This document shows, piece by piece, positions 1 through 5,514 of a stretch of DNA of 5,999 nt. The notes beneath the pieces are model-generated. The model was not told where the DNA came from and did no database searches. It was given only the letters and a program-made list of their open reading frames with translations. Position 1 is the first letter of the stretch. Every line of letters starts with the position of its first letter. Origin of the DNA: Hyphomicrobiales bacterium (lineage in GTDB: Bacteria; Pseudomonadota; Alphaproteobacteria; Rhizobiales; Beijerinckiaceae); NCBI GenBank assembly GCA_025363375.1, contig JANYDZ010000712.1, positions 1 through 5,999 of the forward strand, in the 5' to 3' direction. The position numbers and the translations under genes are program-made.

Positions 1-128
1 AAACATGATTCTTTATCAAATCAGTTGAAATATTAGACTTTCTGGTTATTAAAGCATTTTTTAGTATATTTGCTTTAAGAAAGCTTAAATATTCTATTTT
101 ATTTGTAGCATTAGGAATTTCTTTTTAG
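1..128. other. AT-rich foreign or chimeric segment ending at a sharp composition break
   Basis: Bases 1-127 contain 27 G or C (about 21%), whereas everything from about 129 onward is strongly GC-rich coding DNA. The change happens within a few bases. Two frames stay open across most of the segment. One is a plus frame from 9 to 125 that ends in TAG at 126-128 and reads as hydrophobic protein. The other is a minus frame of about 41 codons that reads as a more ordinary, Lys/Asn/Ile-rich protein. Neither has a start codon suited to a complete gene, and I recognise neither. The segment could be the edge of a low-GC gene from another genome joined by misassembly, or the end of inserted DNA. No inverted repeat or target duplication is visible that would mark an insertion sequence end. 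Confidence 0.7.
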
Positions 129-461
129 GCCGATCACTACAAGCTCGCGGCTTTCATCCTCTCCGCGACGCTGGCGGGCCTGGCGGGAGCGATGAAGGTG
201 CTGGCCGCGCAGAACGCGTCGCTGACCGACGCGCACTGGACGATGTCCGGCGAAGTCGTGCTGATGGTGCTCGTGGGCGGGCTCGGCACGATCTTCGGGC
301 CGGTCGTGGGCGCCTTCGTCATCGTCGCCATGCAGCAGTACATGGCGGGCTTTGGCCAATGGGCGCTGGTGGCGCAAGGGACGATCTTCGTGGCTTGCGT
401 GCTCGCCTTCCGCCGCGGCATTGTCGGCGAAATCGCGCACCGCCTCCGCATAAAGCTTTGA
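129..461 (+). CDS. livM: Branched-chain amino acid ABC transporter permease (LivM), 5'-truncated
   Basis: The frame codes for the last 110 residues of a LivM-type inner-membrane permease, which with LivH forms the channel of a high-affinity branched-chain amino acid (or related amide/urea) importer. The visible part starts with the family's YKL-x-AF-x-LSA-x-LAGLAGA segment. The hallmark W-x-x-SGEVVLM-x-(6)-GG-x-GT-x-FGPVVGA follows, then a last hydrophobic helix and the typical RG-(I/L)-VG end. Full-length LivM proteins run to roughly 300-400 residues, so well over half is missing. The frame is closed upstream by TAG at 126-128, exactly where composition drops to about 21% GC, so no native start exists here. 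The internal ATG at 192 lies inside the conserved domain and is not a credible start. The piece is either a gene broken by insertion or recombination, or an intact gene cut by an assembly join. No livG/livF follows; the next gene is convergent dedA, 16 bases beyond the stop. Confidence 0.85.
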   Translation, partial: ADHYKLAAFILSATLAGLAGAMKVLAAQNASLTDAHWTMSGEVVLMVLVGGLGTIFGPVVGAFVIVAMQQYMAGFGQWALVAQGTIFVACVLAFRRGIVGEIAHRLRIKL

Positions 462-477
462 CCTGGACGCGTCGGGC

Positions 478-1131
478 TCACCGCAGGGGGAATTTTTCCT
501 TGCCGCGCTCGACCTCGACTTCGCGTTCCATCTTTGCGAGGTAGACGTGCTCCTGCCGTTTGGCAAACCATATGAATCCGACGATTCCGACGACCGCGCA
601 GAGAAAAGCGAGCATGCCGATGGGGCCGCTCAACTTCGTGACCGTGTCGCCGAAAACATAGCCGCCAAGACCAAAGACCAACGCCCAGACAATGCCGCCC
701 GTGGCGTTGTAAAACAGGAAGGGCTTCCAGCCGTAACGCAGCGCGCCCGCCAGCAGCGCCGCGAAGATGCGCAGAAACGCGATGAAGCGGCCGAAGAAGA
801 CAATTTTGGCGCCATGCAGGGAAAACAGCCGGTCGCCAAGCGCCAACCGCTTCTCCGTGAGATTGATGAGGTGGCCATGGCGATGGATCAGCGGCAGACC
901 CCAGGTGCGGCCTACCCAGAAACCGATGTTGTCGCCAATGATGGCTCCCGCGGCCGCCACGGCAATGATATGGGTGATCCGCAAATCGCCGGTCACGCCG
1001 GCATAGATGGAGGCGGAGACAAGCGCCGTCTCGCCCGGCAAAGGCACGCCGGCGCTCTCGAACATGACGATGAGAAATACCGCCCAAAGACCGTATGCGA
1101 CGATCAGCGGCTGAATATAGGTCGCGAACAT
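478..1131 (-). CDS. DedA family (VTT domain) membrane protein
   Basis: The 217-residue integral membrane protein has the DedA/VTT fold, whose members are linked to undecaprenyl-phosphate or phospholipid translocation and to membrane-potential homeostasis. The specific substrate is not evident here. Visible signatures are the N-terminal amphipathic stretch with E25 and PLPGE (30-34), GDN-x-x-FW-x-GR (66-75), and GRF-x(4)-R-x-F-x(4)-AG (114-129), which form the family's two re-entrant-loop regions. Hydrophobic helices lie at about 145-162 and 170-190, and the tail is charged and cytosolic (191-217). The second signature lacks the proline usually found after GRF (here GRFIAFLR). The start at 1131 is supported by GGGGA at 1141-1145 on the minus strand, nine bases upstream, and by the length being normal for the family. 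The gene is divergent from the sulfite-reductase operon and convergent with livM. Family assignment is firm; the transported lipid is unknown. Confidence 0.92.
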   Translation of the reverse strand: MFATYIQPLIVAYGLWAVFLIVMFESAGVPLPGETALVSASIYAGVTGDLRITHIIAVAAAGAIIGDNIGFWVGRTWGLPLIHRHGHLINLTEKRLALGDRLFSLHGAKIVFFGRFIAFLRIFAALLAGALRYGWKPFLFYNATGGIVWALVFGLGGYVFGDTVTKLSGPIGMLAFLCAVVGIVGFIWFAKRQEHVYLAKMEREVEVERGKEKFPLR

Positions 1132-1229
1132 TTTTTCACATCCCCAGAATGTGATATAATAAATTCTCTAGCTTTTTTCTGTTATTTGCTTTACGCTTCG
1201 CGCCACTCTCTAACCTCCGCTGGTTTAAA
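1132..1229. promoter_or_regulatory. Divergent promoter region between dedA and the DUF2849-cysI-DUF934 operon
   Basis: This 98-base spacer is clearly more AT-rich than the flanking genes. On the plus strand a perfect TATAAT lies at 1155-1160, with a weak -35-like TTTTCA at 1133-1138 (16-base spacer). That would start transcription near 1167 and leave a leader of about 60 bases before DUF2849. On the minus strand the same AT block offers a TATTAT-like -10 for dedA. No other plus-strand promoter is apparent for the operon. The assignment is from motif matching only. Confidence 0.5.
1136..1154. promoter_or_regulatory. Perfect inverted repeat, candidate operator
   Basis: TCACAT, seven bases, then ATGTGA form a perfect 6-bp inverted repeat. 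It sits between the candidate -35 and -10 elements of the cysI operon promoter, the usual place for a repressor site. It also covers the ribosome-binding site region of divergent dedA, whose GGGG falls in the spacer. The half-sites run opposite to the CRP arrangement TGTGA-N6-TCACA, so CRP is not implied. No regulator gene is present in the window to pair it with. Confidence 0.4.
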
Positions 1230-1520
1230 ATGCCACAGGCCATCTCCGCCAACCGCTTGACCGACGGGATTATTGTCTATCTCGGACGTGGCGAAAATTG
1301 GGTCGAACGACTTGCGGACGCGCATGTCTTCGCCGACAAGGCCGCCATCGACGCAGGGCTTGCGGCCGCGCAAGCCGCCGTCCTGAAAAACCTCGTGGTC
1401 GAGGTCACGCCTTTCGACGTGGAGGTGAGGTCGAAGGGACCTGTCGCGCTGCACATTCGCGACCGCATTCGCGCGGCGGGCCCCTCGGTGCATCTCGACC
1501 ACGGCAAGCAGGCGGGCTAA
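1230..1520 (+). CDS. DUF2849 domain protein, first gene of the sulfite reductase operon
   Basis: This is a 96-residue soluble protein with no signal peptide or membrane segment. It matches DUF2849: an early ANRL-x-DG-x-(I/V)-V-(Y/W)-L-G motif (7-19), an Ala-rich helix (about 35-52), then VVEV-x-PF-x-VEV (55-65). A C-terminal block of IRDRIRA-x-GP-x-V-(x)-LD-x-GKQA ends the protein. Family members almost always sit directly upstream of cysI in alphaproteobacteria, but no biochemical role is established. An accessory or regulatory role in siroheme-dependent sulfite reduction is inference from that linkage. The start at ATG 1230 is chosen because ANRL begins a few residues in, as in relatives. 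There is no purine-rich Shine-Dalgarno before it; the upstream bases are pyrimidine-rich, so translation may be weak or depend on leader structure. The gap to cysI is 26 bases, consistent with one transcript. Confidence 0.88.
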   Translation: MPQAISANRLTDGIIVYLGRGENWVERLADAHVFADKAAIDAGLAAAQAAVLKNLVVEVTPFDVEVRSKGPVALHIRDRIRAAGPSVHLDHGKQAG

Positions 1521-1546
1521 ACGGTTGCGCAATTCGGAGCCTCCGC

Positions 1547-3220
1547 ATGTATCGCTATGACGAATTCGACGCCGCCTTTGTCGCCGACCGCGTCGCCCAG
1601 TTTCGCGATCAGGTGGGACGGCGCCTCTCCGGCGAACTCAACGAAGATCAATTCCGCATTCACCGCCTGATGAACGGCGTCTACCTGCAGCTGCACGCCT
1701 ATATGCTGCGCGTCGCGGTGCCCTACGGGACGTTGTCTGCGAAACAGATGCGCAAGCTCGCCTTCATCGCGCGCGCCTACGACAAGAATTTCGGCCATTT
1801 CACCACGCGGCAAAATCTCCAGTTCAACTGGCCCGCGTTGAAGGACGTGCCCGACATTCTCGCGCATCTGGCGGAAGTGGAGATGCACGCGATCCAGACA
1901 TCCGGCAATTGCATCCGCAACGTCACCGCCGATCATTTTGCCGGAGCCGCCGCCGACGAAGTCGACGATCCCCGCCCCTACGCGGAAATCCTTCGGCAAT
2001 GGTCGTCGATCCATCCCGAATTCACCTTCCTGCCGCGCAAGTTCAAGCTCGCCCTGACCGGCGCGCCAAAGGATCGCGCCGCCATTCAGGCGCACGACAT
2101 CGGTCTGCATCTCGTCCGCAACGACAAAGGCGAAAAGGGCTTTGTCGTCTACGTCGGCGGCGGTCAGGGACGTTCGCCCTTCGTCGCGAAGAAAATTCGC
2201 GGCTTTCTGCCCGAAGCCGATTTGCTCGCCTATGTCACGGCGATCGTGCGCGTCTACAATCTCGAGGGCCGCCGCGACAACAAATACAAGGCGCGCATCA
2301 AAATTCTCGTGCATGAAAAAGGCCTTGAGCCCATGCGCGCGGCGGTGGAGGCGGAGTTCGCGGCGATGCCGCGCGACGAACTGACCTTGCCGCAAGCCGA
2401 GATCGACCGGATCCGCGCTTACTTCGCCATGCCGGCGATGACGCCGCGCCCCGCCCGCTCGCAGGCCGTCATGGAGCGGCGCGCGCATGACGCGACGTTC
2501 GCGGCCTTCGTCGATCACAATGTCGCCGCGCACAAGATCGCGGGCCACGGCGTCGTGACAATTTCGTTGAAAGGCATTGGCGAAATTCCCGGCGACGCCA
2601 CATCCGAACAGATGGACGCCGTCGCGGACCTCGCCGAGCGTTACAGCCATGATGAAATTCGCGTCTCTCACGAGCAGAACCTGGTGCTGCCGCATGCGGC
2701 GCTCGACGATCTCGGCGCGATCTACGACGCGCTTGCCGCGTGCGGTCTGGCCACGCCCAACGCGGGCCTCGTTTCAGACATCATCGCCTGCCCCGGCATG
2801 GATTATTGCGCGCTGGCGACGGCGCGCTCGATCCCCGTGGCGCAGCGCCTTTCACAACGCTTCGGCGAGATGGAACGCGCCCGCGACATCGGCGGATTGA
2901 AGATCAAGATTTCCGGCTGCATCAACGCCTGCGGCCATCACCACGTCGGCCATATCGGCATTCTCGGCCTCGAACGCAAAGGCGTCGAGACCTACCAGGT
3001 GACGCTGGGCGGCTCGGGCGATGAAATCTGCACGATCGGCGACATCACCGGCCCCGGCTTCTCCTACGAAGACGTCGTCGACGCCGTCGAGACGGTGGTC
3101 GACACCTACATCGGCTTGCGCAAAGACAAGAGCGAAGATTTCATCAGCGCCTATCGCCGCGTCGGCATGGCGCCTTTCAAAACAGCGCTTTATGACCGCG
3201 ACAAGGGCGCGGACATCTGA
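1547..3220 (+). CDS. cysI: Nitrite/sulfite reductase, siroheme and 4Fe-4S hemoprotein (CysI type)
   Basis: The 557-residue cytoplasmic enzyme catalyses six-electron reduction of sulfite to sulfide in assimilation; related enzymes reduce nitrite to ammonia. It has the two-fold repeated ferredoxin-like and siroheme domains of the family at normal length. The cluster/siroheme ligands are complete: C415-x5-C421 (CPGMDYC) and C458-x3-C462 (GCINACGHHH). The basic anion pocket equivalent to that of E. coli CysI is also present: R88 in TTRQNLQF, R124 in NCIRN, and K165 and K167 in LPRKFK. The frame stays open upstream to 1298, but that part is a shadow of DUF2849. ATG 1547 follows GGAG at 1536-1539 with a seven-base gap, and residue 1 fits relatives. 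No CysJ flavoprotein is nearby, so a ferredoxin-type donor is likely but unproven. Sulfite is preferred over nitrite as substrate because of the DUF2849/DUF934 context. The usual flanking cysG and cysH are absent. Confidence 0.95.
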   Translation: MYRYDEFDAAFVADRVAQFRDQVGRRLSGELNEDQFRIHRLMNGVYLQLHAYMLRVAVPYGTLSAKQMRKLAFIARAYDKNFGHFTTRQNLQFNWPALKDVPDILAHLAEVEMHAIQTSGNCIRNVTADHFAGAAADEVDDPRPYAEILRQWSSIHPEFTFLPRKFKLALTGAPKDRAAIQAHDIGLHLVRNDKGEKGFVVYVGGGQGRSPFVAKKIRGFLPEADLLAYVTAIVRVYNLEGRRDNKYKARIKILVHEKGLEPMRAAVEAEFAAMPRDELTLPQAEIDRIRAYFAMPAMTPRPARSQAVMERRAHDATFAAFVDHNVAAHKIAGHGVVTISLKGIGEIPGDATSEQMDAVADLAERYSHDEIRVSHEQNLVLPHAALDDLGAIYDALAACGLATPNAGLVSDIIACPGMDYCALATARSIPVAQRLSQRFGEMERARDIGGLKIKISGCINACGHHHVGHIGILGLERKGVETYQVTLGGSGDEICTIGDITGPGFSYEDVVDAVETVVDTYIGLRKDKSEDFISAYRRVGMAPFKTALYDRDKGADI

Positions 3221-3237
3221 CGCGACGGCGGGATTTC

Positions 3238-3744
3238 ATGGCGCTTTACAAGAATGGTTGCTTCATCGCCGACAGTTGGCGCCCGATCGCCGACGGAGAA
3301 GGCGCGCCCGCCGCGGGGCTGGTGATTTTTTCACTCGACTGGTGGAAAGCCGAACGTCAGGCCTTTGAAGGTTCCAACGTGCCGCTAGGCCTGCGCGTTG
3401 AACCCGGCGCGAAGATCGAAGAATTCGCGGCCGACATCGCGCGGTTCGCGGTGATCTCGCTGGGCTTCCCGAAGTTCGGCGACGGGCGCGCGTTTTCCAT
3501 GGCGGTGTTGTTGCGGGAACGCCACGGCTACAAAAAGGAGCTGCGGGCCGTCGGGGAAGTGCTCGTCGATCAGATTCAACCGATGCTGCGTTGCGGCTTC
3601 GACGCTTTTGAAATCACCGACCCGGCGACCGAGAAGGCCATGCGCGAAAAACGCATTCCGGGCGTCGCGCATTTCTACCAACCGGCATTCGGCGCCGAAG
3701 CGCCGGCGGGCAAGCGCCCCTGGGCGCGGCGCCCGCTTCAGTAA
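3238..3744 (+). CDS. DUF934 domain protein, cysI-linked
   Basis: This soluble 168-residue protein belongs to DUF934, which follows or lies near cysI in many proteobacteria, including Pseudomonas. It is often labelled an oxidoreductase on that linkage alone. Visible family features are SLDWWKAER (32-40), NVPLG-x-R-x-EP (48-56), the core GFPKF-x-DGR-x-(F/Y)-S (77-87), LLRER-x-GY-x-x-ELRAVG-x-V-x-x-DQ (91-112), and RCGFDAFE (118-125). No cysteine cluster, Rossmann glycine motif or other cofactor site stands out, so the reaction is not predictable. The basic, Ala/Pro-rich C-terminal tail (about 150-168) is not part of the conserved domain. The start lies 17 bases after the cysI stop with a modest GGCGGGA upstream, so it is almost certainly co-transcribed with cysI. 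The operon ends here, where the next gene is convergent. Confidence 0.9.
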   Translation: MALYKNGCFIADSWRPIADGEGAPAAGLVIFSLDWWKAERQAFEGSNVPLGLRVEPGAKIEEFAADIARFAVISLGFPKFGDGRAFSMAVLLRERHGYKKELRAVGEVLVDQIQPMLRCGFDAFEITDPATEKAMREKRIPGVAHFYQPAFGAEAPAGKRPWARRPLQ

Positions 3745-3761
3745 CGCGCCTGCAAGCGCGT
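3744..3761. terminator. GC hairpin filling the convergent stop-stop gap
   Basis: ACGCGC, a six-base loop, then GCGCGT form a perfect 6-bp stem. It occupies the whole space between the DUF934 stop (3742-3744) and the hemolysin III stop on the other strand (3761-3763). No run of T follows on either strand, so it is not a textbook intrinsic terminator. A bidirectional weak terminator or RNA 3'-end stabiliser is the most likely role. Confidence 0.4.
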
Positions 3762-4435
3762 CACGCGGACGGCAGCACAACCGCGTCGAGAATTGCGACA
3801 TAGTGCGCCATCGCCGCGCACAACACGAAAAGGTGCCAGATGGCGTTCTGGAATTTCAACCGCTCCCAGCGATGAAAAATCACGCCTATCGAATAAAGCG
3901 CGCCTCCGATCACCACGGCTGAAAGGCTGCTCGCCTTGAGATCGCCCGCCAGCGGAGCCATCACCAGAAGCGACGACCAGCCGAGCCCGAGATAGATCGA
4001 TTCCCCATATTTTTCGAAAAGCTCGGCCGCGCGAAACTTCATGACGACGCCGGCAAGGCTCATCGTCCAGATCGAAGCCGTCAATCCGATGGCGGCCATT
4101 CCGGCGTGCAATTGCGTTGTGAAAGGCGTGTAGGTGCCGGCGATCATCAGAAAAATCGCGGCATGATCGCAGCGCCGCAACGCCCCGCGCCAACGCGTTC
4201 CGTAATGGAGATTGTAGGCCGCGGAAGCGATGAACATGGCGATCATGCCGGTCACGTAGACCACGACCGCGAACAATTTGCCGGAGCTGTCCTGCGCGAG
4301 CGAGGACAAAATCAAATACGCCGACCCGGCGATCGCCGCGCTGATGCCGACTCCATGCACCATGGCGTCCGCCAGCCTCTCGCCGGCGCTGTAGGAGCGG
4401 CGGCAGGGATCGAGATCAACAACAGACATAGCCAT
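3761..4435 (-). CDS. Hemolysin III family (PAQR-like) seven-helix membrane protein
   Basis: From ATG 4435 the protein is 224 residues, normal for the hemolysin III / YqfA branch of the PAQR superfamily, with about seven hydrophobic helices. Signatures are HGVG (27-30) before helix 1, SAAYN (71-75) after helix 2, LRRCDHAAIFLMIAGTYTPF (86-105), and HRWERL-x-FQNAIWHLFV (188-204) with a further His at 211. True haemolysis is not expected; bacterial members are thought to act on membrane lipids or metal-dependent hydrolysis, without firm proof. In canonical members the three metal ligands are His at the YH position after helix 2 and two His four residues apart in helix 7. Here two of these are Asn (N75, N197) and only H201 remains. 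The start at 4435 has GGGG six bases upstream on the minus strand. The frame is open further up, with another ATG at 4711 preceded by GAGGG, but that 92-residue extension is low-complexity, basic and unlike the family. Confidence 0.88.
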   Translation of the reverse strand: MAMSVVDLDPCRRSYSAGERLADAMVHGVGISAAIAGSAYLILSSLAQDSSGKLFAVVVYVTGMIAMFIASAAYNLHYGTRWRGALRRCDHAAIFLMIAGTYTPFTTQLHAGMAAIGLTASIWTMSLAGVVMKFRAAELFEKYGESIYLGLGWSSLLVMAPLAGDLKASSLSAVVIGGALYSIGVIFHRWERLKFQNAIWHLFVLCAAMAHYVAILDAVVLPSA

Positions 4436-4509
4436 GACAGCCCCGCCCGACTTTTCGCAACTGGCCCCATCCGATGGCGCCGGCCGCTCTGAAGCCCCTG
4501 AGCCTGCGG

Positions 4510-4524
4510 TTGAAATATTATCAA
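4510..4524 (-). promoter_or_regulatory. AT-rich inverted repeat, possible hlyIII promoter -10 or operator
   Basis: On the minus strand this reads TTGATAATATTTCAA, an inverted repeat of TTGA around a seven-base AT core, standing out in GC-rich surroundings 75 bases upstream of the hlyIII start. It contains GATAAT, one mismatch from TATAAT. It resembles an FNR-type box (TTGAT-N4-ATCAA) but is one base too long and has one mismatch in a half-site, so FNR control is not claimed. No good -35 is visible at the expected distance. Confidence 0.3.
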
Positions 4525-4898
4525 GGGGTTTCGAAAGCCGCGCCGCGTCGGCGCGCGACGACTGGCGGCGACACGCATAAACGCCCGGTTTTCCAAACAA
4601 TTTAGCTCGAATTGAACGGGCGGGCGCGCGCCGGACGGCAAGCGAGGCGCGACGCAAAACTGCGAAGATAGTTTCCTTTTTGTTGCGATTCGCACTTCCT
4701 TGCTTTGTCATGCCGCGACCCTCGCGCAGAATTGCGGCGCAATGGCCCGACGTTCCCCAGGCTCCATTGCCGCCGGAGGGCTCCAGCGCCGGGCATGCGC
4801 GTCGTTTTTCCGCAGATGCAACGTCATTGGCTCGAACCACGCTGTTCTTTTCGCTTTTGCCCTATCGAGCGTCGCCTGGACGGCATGCGCCACGCCAT

Positions 4899-4918
4899 CG
4901 GTGTCATGCGGTGTCATG
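4899..4918. repeat. Perfect tandem duplication of a 10-bp unit
   Basis: The decamer CGGTGTCATG occurs twice back to back (4899-4908 and 4909-4918) with no mismatch. It lies in non-coding DNA downstream of glcG. It is most easily explained as a small slippage duplication; only two copies are present. Confidence 0.6.
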
Positions 4919-5046
4919 GGAATTGACAAGAAGCGCGCCACGCAATTCCAGCGCCGCGCGCGATTTTCGTCGCAAGGCGCGATCCATGTTTCGTTCCCCC
5001 GTGCGACAAAAGTATGGCGACCCCAAAGCGCAGCGGCGGTTTATCT

Positions 5047-5481
5047 TCACGCGCCGATGTCGGCGACCAGACCGGCAAGCTTGATCGCCGCGACCGCGGC
5101 CGCTTCGTCGTTGTCCGAAGTGTCGCCGGAGACGCCAACGGCGCCGAGCAGCTTTTTGTTGGCGTCGCGGATGATGACGCCGCCCGGCACCGGCACGATA
5201 TTGCCGTCCGCGACGCCGTTCAGCGCGTTGACGAAATGCGGGCGCTCGCCCGACATGGTGTTGAGGCGGCGCGAAGGCATGCCGAACGCGACTCCCGCAA
5301 AGGCCTTGCCGTGCGCGACGCGCCAACGCATGAAGGTCGTGTTGTCCTCGCTGCCGGCGGCCTTCACGCCGCCCGCGGCGTCCAGAATGACGATGGACAT
5401 GGGATTGAACTTGTGTTCGCGGCAATAGGCGAGCGCGTCCGCGAGCATTTTTTGCGCGACGGCGTAGGTGAGTTCGGACAT
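5047..5481 (-). CDS. GlcG/HbpS family (DUF336) small heme-binding-type protein
   Basis: The 144-residue protein has the GlcG/HbpS (DUF336) profile-like fold, found in heme-binding HbpS, in GlcG of glycolate operons and in PduO C-terminal domains. Motifs are an N-terminal helix (5-23), the strand VILDAAGGVKAAG (31-43), a helix with HGKAF-x-G-x-AFG (57-67), VPGGV-x-I (98-104), and the C-terminal LLGAVGVSGDTSDND (111-125) followed by an Ala-rich helix. No signal peptide is visible, so it is probably cytoplasmic. The start at 5481 is well supported by AGGAG (5489-5493, minus strand) seven bases upstream. It lies 63 bases downstream of the TRAP permease gene on the same strand, which suggests one transcript and a role with the imported carboxylate. 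Heme or small-ligand binding is a family inference, and no biochemical activity can be named. Confidence 0.9.
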   Translation of the reverse strand: MSELTYAVAQKMLADALAYCREHKFNPMSIVILDAAGGVKAAGSEDNTTFMRWRVAHGKAFAGVAFGMPSRRLNTMSGERPHFVNALNGVADGNIVPVPGGVIIRDANKKLLGAVGVSGDTSDNDEAAAVAAIKLAGLVADIGA

Positions 5482-5514
5482 GGCGTTTCTCCTGTGATGG
5501 CTGTGATCTTTGTT

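Larger units (their letters stand above)
4436..5046. other. Intergenic region of about 610 bases, no convincing gene
   Basis: Reading both strands, I see only long open frames that are compositional. None shows a recognisable domain or a family-like start. The region holds several short structures: an AT island with an inverted repeat (4510-4524), a GC hairpin CGCGCC-N5-GGCGCG (4539-4555), a 10-bp palindrome (4623-4632), and a tandem decamer (4899-4918). The hlyIII promoter (minus strand) should lie here. The 3' end of the glcG transcript should also lie here, but no T-tailed hairpin downstream of glcG was found. A small RNA or a decayed gene cannot be excluded. Confidence 0.5.

Noticed and set aside
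1..127. Insertion sequence end
   Set aside because: I see no transposase fragment, terminal inverted repeat or target duplication at the junction; only the composition differs.
465..472. GACGCGTC palindrome between livM and dedA as a terminator
   Set aside because: It is a plain 8-bp palindrome with no loop and no T tract, so it cannot form a terminator hairpin.
1136..1154. CRP/FNR binding site in the cysI promoter
   Set aside because: The half-sites are TCACA...TGTGA, reversed relative to CRP, and lack the TTGAT...ATCAA pattern of FNR.
547..1260. Long plus-strand open frame opposite dedA (237 codons)
   Set aside because: It is a highly charged antisense shadow of dedA. The minus strand carries clear DedA motifs and a ribosome-binding site.
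1298..1546. N-terminal extension of the cysI frame upstream to 1298
   Set aside because: The extension overlaps DUF2849 in another frame, is Arg/Gly-rich and unlike any reductase. ATG 1547 has a good GGAG and fits family length.
1517..2695. Long minus-strand open frame (392 codons) opposite cysI
   Set aside because: It is the antisense shadow of a confirmed siroheme reductase with all ligands; such long antisense frames are usual in GC-rich genes.
4708..4941. Minus-strand 77-codon open frame in the intergenic region
   Set aside because: No recognisable family, no clear ribosome-binding site, and it overlaps other equally open frames. It is kept only as part of the unexplained gap.
4700..5428. 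Plus-strand open frame of 242 codons across the gap and glcG
   Set aside because: It overlaps glcG in antisense, shows no domain, and its composition (Ala/Arg/Ser/Pro) is typical of GC-driven spurious frames.
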